Below, piece by piece: positions 11,403-22,937 of a DNA stretch of 64,000 nucleotides. Both the position numbers and the translations under genes were made by a program. This DNA is from Ailurus styani (taxonomy: Eukaryota > Chordata > Mammalia > Carnivora > Ailuridae): the NCBI GenBank assembly GCA_002007465.1, contig LNAC01000272.1, positions 464,002-528,001 on the forward strand. The letters run 5' to 3'. The notes below the pieces were generated by a model. It was not told the origin of the DNA, did not search any database, and saw only the letters and a list, made by a program, of their open reading frames with translations. Position 1 is the first letter of the stretch, and every line of letters begins with the position of its first letter.

Positions 11403-12430
11403 TTTCTGACACTTACCTTTCCTTGGAAATTATAACATGCCACTCGCTATAAAATACTTTTTTTTTAATTGAAAAAGACATGTCCTTTCTTTGAGGAGTT
11501 TATGTTAAATAGGGAAGAGACACAGATTTTTCTTTCTTATACTTATTTTATCTAACAACCTGATTTTGTTTCCTCATTTTCTTTTCCCTTTTGCCTTGGT
11601 TTGGAATTACAACGTCTAGGAATTTCATGTGCAATTAGATATACACCTAGGACTACTTCTACAGCACTTTTTTGTTTCAAAATTACTACAGGTGGCCAAC
11701 CTCAGTAAGCAACTTGTTAATGAAATTTTTAAGTTTTGGGTTTTTGTTTTGGTTTTGTTTTTATTGTTGTTGTTGTTTTTTGACTCTCCAAAGTTATTTT
11801 CACAGCCTAATGGAACCTGAACCTCACTTGAAATCTGAGGTTGTTAGTATTGGAAGGAATCCTAGAGATGATCATTTTATAGTTGCAGAAATGGATGTTC
11901 AGACAGTTCAAATGATTAGCCTATAACACAGCCCAAACCAAATACCAGGCCCCCCCAATTCCCAGGCCGACAGTTCTTTCTATTTTACAACTGTGCCAAA
12001 CTAAATACAAAAAAAGTGATTATGTCCATCCATTACTTCAACTTCACTAATTTCAGCCTGGCCACCCGTGATGTCACTTCCTTTTGTGAATGGGTGGGTT
12101 TTTTTTTTTCTTGGTCTAGCTACCTTCACTTGCTGTAATACAACATTTTAGAGCTCACACTCTTATTTATGCCAATATTTCCCACGTCTCCCTCTGTTCC
12201 CCAAGGATACCAACAGAGCCTCCAAGATGCCCTGACCCTCTTTTTCACTCTATTTCTCATTTCAAACAACTACCTACCAACTAGGATAAAAATCAAAAGT
12301 AAAAGGGGTTTATTTTTAAAACACAAAGCACACTCGGCAGTGTTGATCTCCTCCTCGCTCAAAGGGCCCGATCCAAAAAAAAAAAAAAAAATGAAAGCTG
12401 TGTATTACACGCAAATGCTTTCTAGAGAAA
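11403..12430. other. Non-coding stretch upstream of the CpG island
   Basis: T-rich sequence with a MIR-like antisense remnant at about 11845-11995 (CCTAGAGATGATCATTTTATAG ... TTCTTTCTATTTTAC). No TATA-like element is placed convincingly relative to a start site. Confidence 0.45.
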
Positions 12431-12827
12431 GAGCCCGGCGACAACCTTGCTAGATGGGAAGAGAGAGCTATTGTGGGCTGTCGCGGGAGGCCAAGGAGAA
12501 GGTCTGGGATCCGACCTAAAACAAATATGGAGGTGAAAAGGCAAGAGGAGCTTCCTGGACCCACCAGCCGGTGCCAGGCAGCGAGCTCCCGGCCACTCCG
12601 GTGGATTTGCAGGAGCGACGGGCGGCGGGGATGCACGGACGCCAGGACAATGATGCGGCCGGCGGGGCTCCCGGAACCGCGCTCAGGGAAAACTCAACAA
12701 GTCTGGATGGCGAAGGAGGCGCCGAGGGATGGATGAACGGCTGCCAAGAGGCTCCTGCTGGCCTCTGGATGACCACTAGCCCTTTCCAGGATTCGCCGCC
12801 GCCGCCCCCGCCGGCTCGCCGACAGCC

Positions 12828-12835
12828 ATTTGCAT
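12828..12835 (+). promoter_or_regulatory. Octamer (POU-factor type) motif
   Basis: Perfect ATTTGCAT within CpG-rich sequence. This is the classic octamer bound by POU/Oct factors (established). Function here is inferred only from its position in the island. Confidence 0.4.
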
Positions 12836-13020
12836 TACGCTCCCCTACGTGCCCCGACGTTCGCCCGGGACCCGGCTTCCCACCCGCGCCCCTGCCCGCA
12901 GCCATGCCTCCCGCCCAGGCCCGCTGCCCCGCGGCGCGGCCGCCCGGCTTCCCGGCGGCGGGCCTGCCCGGGCCGGAGCCGCCTTCGAGAGGGGGCGGAA
13001 GGATGGCCGCCCTCGCGGGG

Positions 13021-13947
13021 NNNNNNNNNNNNNNNNNNNNNNNNNNNNNNNNNNNNNNNNNNNNNNNNNNNNNNNNNNNNNNNNNNNNNNNNNNNNNNNN
13101 NNNNNNNNNNNNNNNNNNNNNNNNNNNNNNNNNNNNNNNNNNNNNNNNNNNNNNNNNNNNNNNNNNNNNNNNNNNNNNNNNNNNNNNNNNNNNNNNNNNN
13201 NNNNNNNNNNNNNNNNNNNNNNNNNNNNNNNNNNNNNNNNNNNNNNNNNNNNNNNNNNNNNNNNNNNNNNNNNNNNNNNNNNNNNNNNNNNNNNNNNNNN
13301 NNNNNNNNNNNNNNNNNNNNNNNNNNNNNNNNNNNNNNNNNNNNNNNNNNNNNNNNNNNNNNNNNNNNNNNNNNNNNNNNNNNNNNNNNNNNNNNNNNNN
13401 NNNNNNNNNNNNNNNNNNNNNNNNNNNNNNNNNNNNNNNNNNNNNNNNNNNNNNNNNNNNNNNNNNNNNNNNNNNNNNNNNNNNNNNNNNNNNNNNNNNN
13501 NNNNNNNNNNNNNNNNNNNNNNNNNNNNNNNNNNNNNNNNNNNNNNNNNNNNNNNNNNNNNNNNNNNNNNNNNNNNNNNNNNNNNNNNNNNNNNNNNNNN
13601 NNNNNNNNNNNNNNNNNNNNNNNNNNNNNNNNNNNNNNNNNNNNNNNNNNNNNNNNNNNNNNNNNNNNNNNNNNNNNNNNNNNNNNNNNNNNNNNNNNNN
13701 NNNNNNNNNNNNNNNNNNNNNNNNNNNNNNNNNNNNNNNNNNNNNNNNNNNNNNNNNNNNNNNNNNNNNNNNNNNNNNNNNNNNNNNNNNNNNNNNNNNN
13801 NNNNNNNNNNNNNNNNNNNNNNNNNNNNNNNNNNNNNNNNNNNNNNNNNNNNNNNNNNNNNNNNNNNNNNNNNNNNNNNNNNNNNNNNNNNNNNNNNNNN
13901 NNNNNNNNNNNNNNNNNNNNNNNNNNNNNNNNNNNNNNNNNNNNNNN
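13021..13947. other. Assembly gap (927 N)
   Basis: Run of N across the centre of the CpG island, flanked by extremely GC-rich sequence on the left, typical of sequence lost to GC bias. Confidence 0.99.
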
Positions 13948-14013
13948 ACCCCCTTCGCCCCCCAGTCCCACGCCCGTCCCCCGCCGGCAGTCCCCCGCGG
14001 GCCACTGCTGCGG

Positions 14014-14029
14014 GTGCTCTCCGGTGAGT
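14014..14029 (+). promoter_or_regulatory. Candidate 5' splice donor at the CpG-island edge
   Basis: CTCTCCG followed by GTGAGT (14024-14029) fits the U1 donor consensus, placing a possible first-exon end at 14023 on the plus strand. Without a transcript this remains a candidate. Confidence 0.35.
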
Positions 14030-14300
14030 GGGGCACAAAGGCGCTGCAGGCCTGGGGGACGGCGGCGCGAGGAGACCCGGTGCCCTGAGCACCAGGCTGC
14101 CTGCAAAGAGCCCCGCTCTGGAGGCAGCGACCTTGTGGGGTCCTCGCCCCAGGTCTGCCCTTGACAGTGCAGTGTAACCCACCTAGGGCAGGCTCTTCAG
14201 CCGGAGTCACGGGCGGTGGCTCTCCTTTGCTTGGCGGCATAGGCTGCATTCGAACGCGGACCTACAGGATTCTAGAGCCCAGGCGCGGTCGTGCTGCTCC

Positions 14301-14918
14301 AGTACGTGGGTCTTACAGGCCTGTAGTTTGGGGAAAGGGACTTAACTCTGGCGGGTCACTTGTTTCCAATCCTGGCAACATTTCGGACAACGTGTTTGGA
14401 ATCTGACTAATGATGAATCTGCTTCTTTCATCATCTCGAAGCCCACCTGTAAGAAGTCACTGGCGCTGCCCCTGAATGTAACCTACTTCCTGTGGCCTTC
14501 ATTTGTCACAAGGACATTTCTTGTTCGTGTCTGTCGCCTCTTCTGAGCTTTCCTGCTCATCCCTTCATAGAAGCTATTCATTTCTATCAGTACCTGCCTC
14601 CCTCACTTGCCTCATAGAGTGTGTGTGTGTGTGTGCGTGTGCGTGTGTGTGTGTGTGGCGTGGTGTACCAACCCATGCTCCCGTTCTTGGTGCTGGGCTT
14701 CCAATAGTGGGGCTTTGAAGTCTCTAGACTTCCTGAGGCTTGTTGACATTGTTACTAGTGCTTGACCTGACCTACTCACACATTTCCTCACTACTTGTGT
14801 TTCGTGATTCTTCTTTTAAGATATCACCCCTTCCTCGTGGGGCCTGCAGGCTCACCTGTCCTCTTTTCTCACCATAGAAGACCGGTCTAGGTTCTTTTGT
14901 CTCCGTTGTAATAGACAG
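14301..14918. other. Non-coding stretch with a (GT)n microsatellite
   Basis: Flank of the CpG island. Contains a (GT)n tract with two GCGT interruptions at 14619-14657. No exon is supported. Confidence 0.45.
14619..14657. repeat. (GT)n microsatellite, interrupted
   Basis: About 39 bases of GT with two GC interruptions. Confidence 0.95.
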
Positions 14919-15284
14919 TGTCAGTCCCTTCGGGCGGCTACAACAAATTACCACAGAAGGGGGGACTTATAAACAAGGGAAAGTTTATTTCTCACAGTTC
15001 TGGAGGCCGGGAGGTCCAAGACAAGGTGCTGGCAATTCTGTCGACTGGTGAGGCCCCACTTCCTGGTTCCTAGAGGACAGTCTTTACTCTGGGTTCTTCC
15101 ACAGGTAGGAGGGGGAGGAGGGCATGGCAGCTCTCTGGGGTCCCTTTATAAGGGCACTAATCTCATTTATCAGGGCTTCACCCTGATGACCTGATCCCCT
15201 CCCAAAGGTCTCACTTCCAAATACATGGGACATTAGGATTTAGCATCTGAATTCTGGGAGGACACAAACGTTCAATTCCTAGCA
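14919..15284 (-). mobile_element. MLT1-type LTR (ERVL-MaLR), solo
   Basis: Antisense MLT1 landmarks in order: TGTCAGTCCCTTCGGGCGGC, TATTTCTCACAGTTCTGGAG, CACTTCCTGGTTCCTAGAGG, CCCTTTATAAGGGCACTAAT, ATGACCTGATCCCCTCCC and GACACAAACGTTCAATTCC. It is close to full LTR length with no internal region, so a solo LTR. Confidence 0.85.
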
Positions 15285-15514
15285 GTCTGCTAACGTGTCT
15301 CCCACTTCGGTGGCCTGTCGTGTGTATCTGTCATCATGCCCCACTCATGAACCTGTGCATGGTTCCTGTGTACTCATATGTCAAACGGAAATCCCTCTGA
15401 TTAGCTGCCAAAGCCCTACCTGTTGTCTGCTTGTCCCCTCCAGTCTGGCCTCCCTGTGGGCATAGCGTGGCAATAGGGGAGAGGGAAGAAATGAGAACAG
15501 ACAGGTTGTCAGTT

Positions 15515-16080
15515 GGAAGCCACGGGGAGACTTTCAGCAGAGAAGGGATATGGTCGTGATTTGGGACCAGGCAAATTGTTCCAATGGCCAGTGTGGAGGT
15601 GGATTTGAGGGTAAGAGTCTAGAGGCAGAGGCTCAGTTGAGGGCCTCTCACCAGGAGACAGAAGGGCTGAGACAGGGCTTGCTGACTCACTGGGTGGCAA
15701 TGGGTAGGAAGAAGAAATCAAAAACCATTCCCTGGTTTCTGGCTTAAGCAACAGGATGATTAGTTTTGGCTCTCAGTTGAGGAAATCCATGAAGAAAGGG
15801 CAATTTGGGGATGAGATAATGAGTGGTTTTGTGTGTTGAAATTTCCGTGGGGCATCCAGAAAGATGTGTTTAGTGAACAGCAGAATGTACAGCTTAGAGA
15901 AAGAAGTCAAGGCAGAATATAGAGATTTGAGTGACGTTAATATACAGGTGGCGGTTGAAACCCTGTGGGAGGTTCCCAGGAGACTGTGTTGAGTAAGAAA
16001 AGCAGCGGTCAAGGATGGAGCCAGGTAACACTAACGTTTAAGGGTCAGGCAGAAAAAAGAAGAGGAGAGTAGTGCTGGAG
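15515..16080 (+). mobile_element. Ancient interspersed repeat, family not assigned
   Basis: The block around GTGGGGCATCCAGAAAGATG, AGAGATTTGAGTGACGTTAA and GGTCAAGGATGGAGCCAGG resembles a dispersed ancient mammalian repeat that I recognise by pattern but cannot name. No open frame of significance. An A20 run follows at 16087-16106. Confidence 0.4.
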
Positions 16081-16106
16081 GAGCCAAAAAAAAAAAAAAA
16101 AAAAAA

Positions 16107-17344
16107 TCCAAAAGGAGGGACCTGTCCAGATAGATGTAGATGCCACAGGAAAGTCAAGAGAGCTAAGGAAGGAGATGGGTGCACTGAGTCTGGTGATTGA
16201 GACGTCTTTGGTGACCTTGGTGGGAACTGTGTCACTGAAACGGTGATGGGAAGAAACCAGGGAGCAGTGGCTTGACATGTGAGTGAGAGGCAGGAATGTG
16301 GAGGCAGGAAGTGTAGACACCTCATTCCCTGCAGTGGAGAAGGGCTATCAAGAATGCATGAAGGGTGAGTTGTCCTGTTGTGATTGGCTGCTTTGTCAAA
16401 GATTGGAGAAATGTGAGTTTATAATGAGGAGAAGCAGTCGGTGGAGAGGTTGAAGACAGAGACCAAAGAGGGGATCACTGATAGAATGATTTTGCTTTTT
16501 GTAGTTTTTGGTTTTGTTTTTGCTTTTTTAAATGTAGAGATTACTCCCAGCTTGGCTTTGGTTTCAGGATTTCTTCTAAGCCTGGTCTCATTGCTCAGCA
16601 CACGTCATCTGCCTGCCTCTTGTGCCCTGACCAAGTCAACCTCAGTAACAAGCGCACAGGGGATCCCCTTCCAGGCTCCTTCTGACTGGTCCTCAGGAAT
16701 CTCCTAATGCGCTTGGCTAAGAGCCCATCTGTCTCCGCAGCCAGGCTCAGTGCAGACCACCTTGTCAACACAGTGTTGCTGGGGTTGAAGCATTGTCCTG
16801 TGGCTTTCACTGCAGACAGTACTTTCAGACTGGTTCCTCTGCTTTTATGCAAAGGGCTGTTCCTGTGGCTATTCCAGAACAATGCTCTATTCAAATATTT
16901 AGCAGATAATAACTAACCCTTTAGAGATACCACTAAGACCATTAAGAGTCTGATGTATTTTATTTTAGTTTGGCCCCAAGAGCTGGTCTCTTTGCTATGT
17001 CAGAATAGAACACATTAATTTTACTTCTGAAACTTGGAAAGAACTCAATTCACAAATGATAATAATATCAACATCCTTTGATCACTTTTGATTTTATTAT
17101 CCTAAAGTCCCTACAGGCTACTACTTCACCCTGCCTTTGGCACTTTGGTCCACTTTTTGCCATTCCTCTTCTCACTCACACACATCCACACGGTTTGTTG
17201 ACCCTCTCCGGTTTTCATCTTCACCTTTCATATCTTGACTCAAGTTCCTAATAAAACTCTAACAGTTCCTTCAGATTTGTTCCCCAGATTCCACCCACTC
17301 TATGATGCTTCAGTTGTCTAAAATCGATTCTTCCTCCCCAAATT
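16107..17344. other. Non-coding stretch, nothing recognised
   Basis: No gene supported. Frames of 88-99 aa at 16441-16894 lack any recognisable domain and overlap one another on both strands. Confidence 0.45.
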
Positions 17345-17425
17345 ATGTATGAGGTGATATCTATAAAGCACCTAGAACAATACCTGACAAATGGTAAGTA
17401 CTCACTAAATATTAGCAGTGTTATC
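17345..17425 (+). mobile_element. MIR 3'-end fragment
   Basis: ATAAAGCACCTAGAACAATA, CTGACAAATGGTAAGTACTC, ACTAAATATTAGCAGTGTTA is the sense 3' end of MIR. Confidence 0.75.
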
Positions 17426-17491
17426 TTGTTGTTGTTCACATGGTGCAGTGAAAAGAATTGTGGAAAGGGAGTCAGGAGAATTTGGTTTTAA

Positions 17492-17492
<1 letters not shown>

Positions 17493-17531
<39 letters not shown>
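17493..17531. repeat. (CA)19 microsatellite
   Basis: Perfect CA dinucleotide tract of about 39 bases, a good polymorphism candidate. Confidence 0.97.
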
Positions 17532-17534
<3 letters not shown>

Positions 17535-18429
17535 CATCCGTATGTCCGAGGGAGTTCCCTGAACTTTGTATCAGAGTTCATTTCTACTACTTTTGCCACT
17601 AGAGTCATCTTTCAAATGTCCCAGAGGAACTGGTCTCACATTCCTTGAAAGAGAAAGGGGTATAAGATACTGACACCTCTTGCAAGTCAGTGAAAGGACT
17701 ATCGTGTACTGCCTGTGCTGACAGAGAGAATGCCCCCCTTGGTTCTGGGACAATTCTGGGTTGACAGACAGTGTCCCAGCACTGGACAGTTCTGGGTTGG
17801 CAGAAGGAACCATTAAAGTCAACATGGACATGATAGGACAAGAGAGGGGTCAAAGGTTGGGGTCATTTTGCTGTACTCAGGCCACTAAGGACAGGAGAAG
17901 AGAGCACCCAATAATGATCCCAGAAGCATTGTATGGTCTCTGAAGATACTACTTGAGCTACCTGGTATCTTATTTGCAGAAAGAAAGGATTGTTTCAGGT
18001 CCTGGGAATTCTACACCCTGACACTAAGAGTCCAAAGGCTGTTTCCATTGCAATTGCTTTCATTCTCACTCTCTCATTCTCCTGTCCTGGCTGAAGAGCG
18101 AAGTAGAATGTTAGTGAATTACTAAGCTTTTTGTGGGGGAGAGGATTCAAGATGTAAAAGACAGTAAAGCCTTGAAGAATTTGCAGCTTTGGCCACCATT
18201 TTGGCTAGCATGGTTCCAAAATTAACATAGATGCTGCTGAAGAGAGCACTGGAACAAGTTTGCATTCATTTCTTTGTTTATTGAAAAAAATATTTTTTGA
18301 GTAGCACTATGCACCAGTCATTGTCCTAGGTCTAGGAGCCATGGAGAACCAGGAGGATGGTGGAGGAGTGAAGACCGTGCCACATGGAGTAGTGTTGCAG
18401 GAGTCTGGGGAGAGTACAGTATCTAAGTT
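17532..18429. other. Non-coding stretch, nothing firmly recognised
   Basis: Contains a small local duplication (ACAATTCTGGGTTGACAGA near 17751 and ACAGTTCTGGGTTGGCAGA near 17786). A possible MIR piece lies near 18300 (AGTAGCACTATGCACCAGTC). No gene. Confidence 0.45.
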
Positions 18430-18899
18430 CAACCATCTGATGGGCTACTATGTGGAATGAAGGACGTGGGAGAGACAATGCCTGGCTAGTTCTAGGCCTA
18501 GGCATTGAGAGGCACAGCAGCTTCTGTTTTCATCCTAGTGGAGTTTCAACCTACCATGTGAATACTTACAAACACCCTGCTGGTATGGAAGGGGAGGGGC
18601 ACATGGAGAGAGACAGGCCCTACAGAATGAAAGAATGCAGAAAAAGAGAGAGAGAGAAAGGACATCCGGCCAGTCCCCAACTCTTCTAGTCCCCCTCATT
18701 GAAGTGCCAGACATGTGAGTGAAGTCATTTTGGATCCACCAACCCCAATTAGGCTACAGTATGTCTAGCCCAGAGATATACTGTCCCTCCTGAACCTTGC
18801 CCAAATTGTAGAATCATGTGCAAATAAATGGTGGCAGTTATTTTAAGCCGCAGAATTTTGGAGTATGTTGTTATGTAGCAATGGATAACTAACTGAAGC
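18430..18899 (+). mobile_element. MLT1-type LTR (ERVL-MaLR)
   Basis: Sense MLT1 3' half is clear: CAGACATGTGAGTGAAGTCA, AAATAAATGGTGGCAGTTAT, TTTTAAGCCGCAGAATTTTG, TATGTAGCAATGGATAACTA. The 5' half is diverged, so the left boundary is approximate. Confidence 0.75.
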
Positions 18900-20075
18900 A
18901 GAATTTAATAGTAGCTTAGATACAGCTAAAGAGAGCTAGCGATATGGAAGATAGGCCAAAAGGAAAAGTATCCAGACTGAAGCCTGGAGAGATAAAAAGA
19001 AAGGAAAAACACCAGAAAATAACATAGTATAGCCACATCAGCTTTATATTGGTTCATATTTGTAAGGTATTTTCTATCTGTGTGATATGATTAGAAAGTC
19101 TAATATGAAGTCTCAGAGGAGCAGGTAAAAAAAGAGAATGGGGTAGAAGCAATATCTGAAGCCATGATGGCCAAGAATTTTCTAAAACCGATGAAAGCTA
19201 TTAAGCCATGGGTTAAAAAGTACTTTGAGGGCCAGTCCGGGTAAATACAAAGAAAACCACACCCAAGGACATTATAGTAAAATTGCTGAAACCCATAGGC
19301 AAAGAGAAGGCAAACACAAAACTACATTCTCTTCAATGGTGCAGGAAAGAGACTGATAACTGATTTAACAACAGAAAGAAAATAACCACAACCTGGCATC
19401 CCAAAACCAAGCAAACTGTCTTTCAAATAAAAGAGAAAGACAATTGTTAGGCAAGTGTAAACCTAGAGAATTCAGCAATCCTAAATCTGCATTAAGCGAA
19501 AGACTAAAAGGGAGCTAGTCAGACAGAAAGAAAATAATCCCAGATGGAGCCAGGGAGATGCAGGAAGACATGAAGAACAATGGAAAAACATGAATATTTG
19601 AGTAAGTCTAAATAAACAGTGACTGTATAAAATTAAGAAATGATGAGTTACTTCGGTTCTATTTATGGAGAAATAAAAATTCACAAAATGTGAGACTGAG
19701 GGAAATAGAATAAAAAGGTCTAAGGTCCTAATACAGAAAGTATTAAGGTAATAACACAGAAAGTGGCACAAGTACTAACATTACATTTTCATAAGTTAAA
19801 GATACATGTTGTGACCTCTTGACTAAAAGCATAATAAAAGAATGCTCAACTAATGGGAAGGATAGCAAAATAGTAAAATAATACAGAACCCAAGGAAACA
19901 GGAAAGGAGAGAAAAAAGAACACAGAATAACATAACAGGGATATAACAAAGAACATAAAACATGGATTAAGTATGAAATAAATAGCCATATAGCATATTT
20001 AAACCCAAACATCAGGGATCACATTAAAGGTAAAATAGACAAATACTTCAGTTACAATTAAAAGATTGTCAGATT

Positions 20076-20273
20076 GGGGGCGCCTGGGTGACTCAGTCAG
20101 TTAAGCGTCTGCCTTTGGCTCAAGTCATGATCCCAGGGCCCTGGGATCAAGCCCCATGTCCGGCTCTTTCAGTGGGGAGCCTGCTTCTCCCTCTCCATTT
20201 GCCTGCCACTCTGCCTGTTTGTGATCCCTCTCTCTCTCTCTGTCAAATAAATAAATAAATAAAATCTTTAAAA
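20076..20273 (+). mobile_element. SINEC (Can-SINE), in L1
   Basis: GGGGGCGCCTGGGTGACTCAG head of the AGTTAAGCGTCTGCC subtype. TSD AAAGATTGTCAGATT (20061-20075) and AAAGATCGTCAGACT (20274-20288), 13 of 15 identical. Confidence 0.95.
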
Positions 20274-20339
20274 AAAGATCGTCAGACTGGATTAAAAAAT
20301 CAGTCAACCTAATACTGCTTCTAAGAGACACATCACAAG

Positions 20340-20527
20340 GGTGCCTGGGTGGCTCAGTGGGTTAAAGCCTCTGCTTTCTGCTCAGGTCATGATCTCAGCG
20401 TCCTGGGATCGAGGCCCGCATCGGGCTCTCTGCTCAGCAGGGAGCCTGCTTCCTCCTCTCTCTGTCTCTCTGCCTGCCTCTCTGCCTACTTGTAATCTCT
20501 CTCTCTGTGTCAAATAAATAAATAAAT
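20340..20527 (+). mobile_element. SINEC (Can-SINE), young, in L1
   Basis: GTGCCTGGGTGGCTCAGTGGG head and (AAAT)n tail, with an exact 17-bp TSD AAGAGACACATCACAAG at 20323-20339 and 20528-20544. It lies only about 65 bases from the previous copy. Confidence 0.97.
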
Positions 20528-20658
20528 AAGAGACACATCACAAGTAGGGATATTGAAAGTTTGAAAGTAGAAGTTTTTCTATTGCAAATACCAATTGAAA
20601 ATGCCATTCCTAATAATCAGACAAAATAGACTTTAAGACACAAAGCATTGCTGTAGAT

Positions 20659-20885
20659 CAGTGGCTCTCAACCAGGAGTGATTTTGCCCCCCAGTGGACA
20701 TTAGGCAATGTCTAGAGATATTTTGATTGTTACAACTGGGGGGGGGGGGCGGGATGCTACTGGCATCTAGTGGATAGAGAACAAGGATGCTGCTAAACAT
20801 CCTACAGGACACAGAATGGCACCCCATCCCCCCAACAAAGAACTCTTCTGCCCAAAATGTCAATAGCCACGATTGAAAAATACTG
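20659..20885 (+). mobile_element. MER5A (hAT-Charlie DNA transposon), in L1
   Basis: Near full-length non-autonomous MER5A: CAGTGGCTCTCAACCAGG start, TGCTACTGGCATCTAGTGG, CTGCTAAACATCCTACAGGA, CCCAAAATGTCAATAGCC, ending AAAAATACTG. Flanking 8-mers CTGTAGAT and CTATAAAG are partly similar, as expected for an old hAT 8-bp TSD. A G11 run sits at about 20739. Confidence 0.88.
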
Positions 20886-21014
20886 CTATAAAGAGACATT
20901 ACATAAAAATAAAAGGTTAATTCACCAGGAAGAAATAAAATTCTTAATTTGTATACACTAATAACACAGCCTCAAATGTATATAAAGCAAAGAGTTGACA
21001 GAAATAAATGGAGA

Positions 21015-21212
21015 GGGCGCCTGGGTGGCTCAGTGGGTTAAAGCCTCTGCCTTCGGCTCAGGTCATGATCCCAGGGTCCTGGGATCGAGGCCCACATCAG
21101 GCTCTCTGCTCAGCAGGGAGCCTGCTTCCTCCTCTCTCTCTGCCTGCCTCTCTGCCTACTTGTAATCTCTCTCTCTATGTCAAATGAATAAATAAAAATC
21201 TTAAAAAAAAAA
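21015..21212 (+). mobile_element. SINEC (Can-SINE), young, in L1
   Basis: Near-consensus GTGGGTTAAAGCCTCTGCC subtype. TSD AAATAAATGGAGA / AAAGAAATGGAGA. Confidence 0.95.
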
Positions 21213-21905
21213 AAGAAAGAAATGGAGAACATTCACAATTATGATGGGAGATTTCAATATAGTTTTCTTGGGAGCTAACAGAACAAGTAGATAAAAAAAT
21301 CAGTAAAAAGATAGATAGTTCAAATAACACAAGTAAGACACATAATCTTATTGTAACACAGTACCAAATATCTACAGAATCACAGCATTTTAAAATACAC
21401 ATGGAACATTTACCAAAATTGACCATATGCTAACTCAAACAGTTAGCCCCAACAGCTTTCAAAGGATTAAAATTAGGCATGGTATATTCTCTGACCATGG
21501 TGGAATTAAGCTAGAAATCAACAGCAAAAAAGAAACTAGGAAATTCCCAAATGTTTGGAGATAAACAATATTTTTGTTGCCTAATTTAAAATAACCTATG
21601 AGTCAAGAAAGAAATCACAATGGAAATAAAAAACATATCTTGAACTGAATAAGGCTGGAAACACAATGTATCTATACTTCTTTTTTTTTTCTTTTTTTTT
21701 TTTTGTATCTATACTTCTAAAGCTGTTTAGAAAGTCTTAAATGGATATATTAAGAAAAAAAGGATAAAAAGCAATGGTTTATGCATCTATCTCAAGAACT
21801 TAGAAAAATAACAAAAAGGTAACCTCCCCCCATAAAAAAAGAGAAGGAAGGGAATAACAAAAAGCATAAATTAATAAGCTATAAAAATATATCATAGAGG
21901 GGATA

Positions 21906-22035
21906 GGGGCACCTGGGTGACTCAGTTGGTTAAGCATCCAACTCTTAATCTCATTTCAGTTCTTGATTTCAGGGTTCTGAGTTCAAGCCCCAAGTTGGGC
22001 TTGGGGATAGAGTAGGCTGGGTGTGGAGCCTACAT

Positions 22036-22074
<39 letters not shown>
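21906..22074 (+). mobile_element. Old SINEC with (CA)n tail, in L1
   Basis: GGGGCACCTGGGTGACTCAG head and the AGTTGGTTAAGCATCCAACT subtype. In place of the usual AAAT tail is a (CA)n tract of about 37 bases (22037-22073), apparently grown from the SINE tail. Confidence 0.88.
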
Positions 22075-22076
<2 letters not shown>

Positions 22077-22609
22077 TGCATACACATGTGTATCTATATA
22101 TATCTCATTGCACACCCAAGTATATCTATATATGTCTCATAGAGTGGATCTACAGAGCCAAAATCTGGTTTTCTAAAAGGACTAAAATGGATAAGCCTCT
22201 GTCAAGACAGATAAAAAGAAATAGGGAAAAGCACAAATAACAAATATGAGGAATGAAAAAGGGACATCATCTCAAATTCTACAGATATTTAAAATAATAA
22301 AAAGCACATGGTAGAAAATTTTATGCCTATACATTTGAAAATTTAGATAAAACTGACAATGTCCTAGGAAAATATATCTCACAAAAACTGACACAAGAAG
22401 AAAGAGAAATGTGAATATCCTAAATCTGCTAAAGAAAGAAATTTCATCTGTAAATAAAATCTTCCCCCAAAGAAAATTACAAGCCTAGATGGCTTTACTG
22501 GTGTATCATACCACACATTTTAAGAAGAAATAGTGCCAATATCACACAAACACAGAGAACAGAAAAAGAGAAAAGATTTCCCAACTTGTCTTATAAGGCC
22601 AAAACCATC

Positions 22610-22937
22610 TTTTTTTTTTTAGATTATTATTTTTTTTTAAGATTTTTTTGTTTATTTGACAGAGAGAGAGATCACAAGTAGGCAGAGAGGCAGACAGAGA
22701 GAGAGGGAGAAGCAGGCTCTCTGCAGAGCAGAGAGCCCAATGCAGGGGTTCGATCCCGGGACCCTGGGATCATGACTTGAGCCAAAGGCAGAGGCTCAAG
22801 AGGCTTAACCCACTGAGCCACCCAGGCGCCTCTTTAAGATGATTTTTAAGTAATCTCTATACCCAATGTGGGGCTTAAATTTACAACCCTGAGATCAAGA
22901 GTCACACACTCTACCAACTGAGCCAGCCAGGCACCCT
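22610..22937 (-). mobile_element. Old SINEC interrupted by a younger SINEC
   Basis: Antisense short-type copy: AAGTAATCTCTATACCCAAT, GTGGGGCTTAAATTTACAAC and GAGCCAGCCAGGCACCCT, ending at 22937. Its T-rich end near 22610 is separated by a younger antisense SINEC (22629-22831). Confidence 0.85.
22629..22831 (-). mobile_element. SINEC nested in an older SINEC, both within L1
   Basis: Antisense GTGGGTTAAG-type copy ending GAGCCACCCAGGCGCC, inserted into the tail of an older SINEC: three insertion layers. Likely TSD TTTAGATTATT / TTTAAGATGATT. Confidence 0.85.

Larger units (their letters stand above)
12430..14300. promoter_or_regulatory. CpG island, candidate promoter, gapped
   Basis: GC content and CpG density rise sharply at about 12430 and stay high to about 14300, with runs such as CGGCGGCGGG, GCCCGGGCCGG and CGCCGCCGCC. 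This contrasts with the AT-rich, CpG-poor flanks. Mammalian CpG islands of this kind usually mark promoters and first exons. A 927-base N gap (13021-13947) removes the centre, where the start site could lie. An octamer ATTTGCAT lies at 12828-12835 and a strong plus-strand donor at 14024. The apparent frames of several hundred residues through this region are produced by the Ns and are not genes. I cannot name the gene or its direction with confidence; the donor favours plus. Confidence 0.75.

Noticed and set aside
12516..14249. Several very long frames (390-577 aa) on both strands across the CpG island
   Set aside because: They exist only because the 927-base N run contains no stop codons. 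The readable ends are GC-rich, differ in every frame and show no domain.
20739..20752. G-run as a G-quadruplex
   Set aside because: A single homopolymeric G tract within MER5A, more likely slippage or assembly noise than a structured element.
20076..21212. Regularly spaced repeats that could suggest an array or CRISPR-like structure
   Set aside because: The units are about 200-bp SINECs with individual TSDs, independently inserted. This is mammalian DNA with no cas-like genes.
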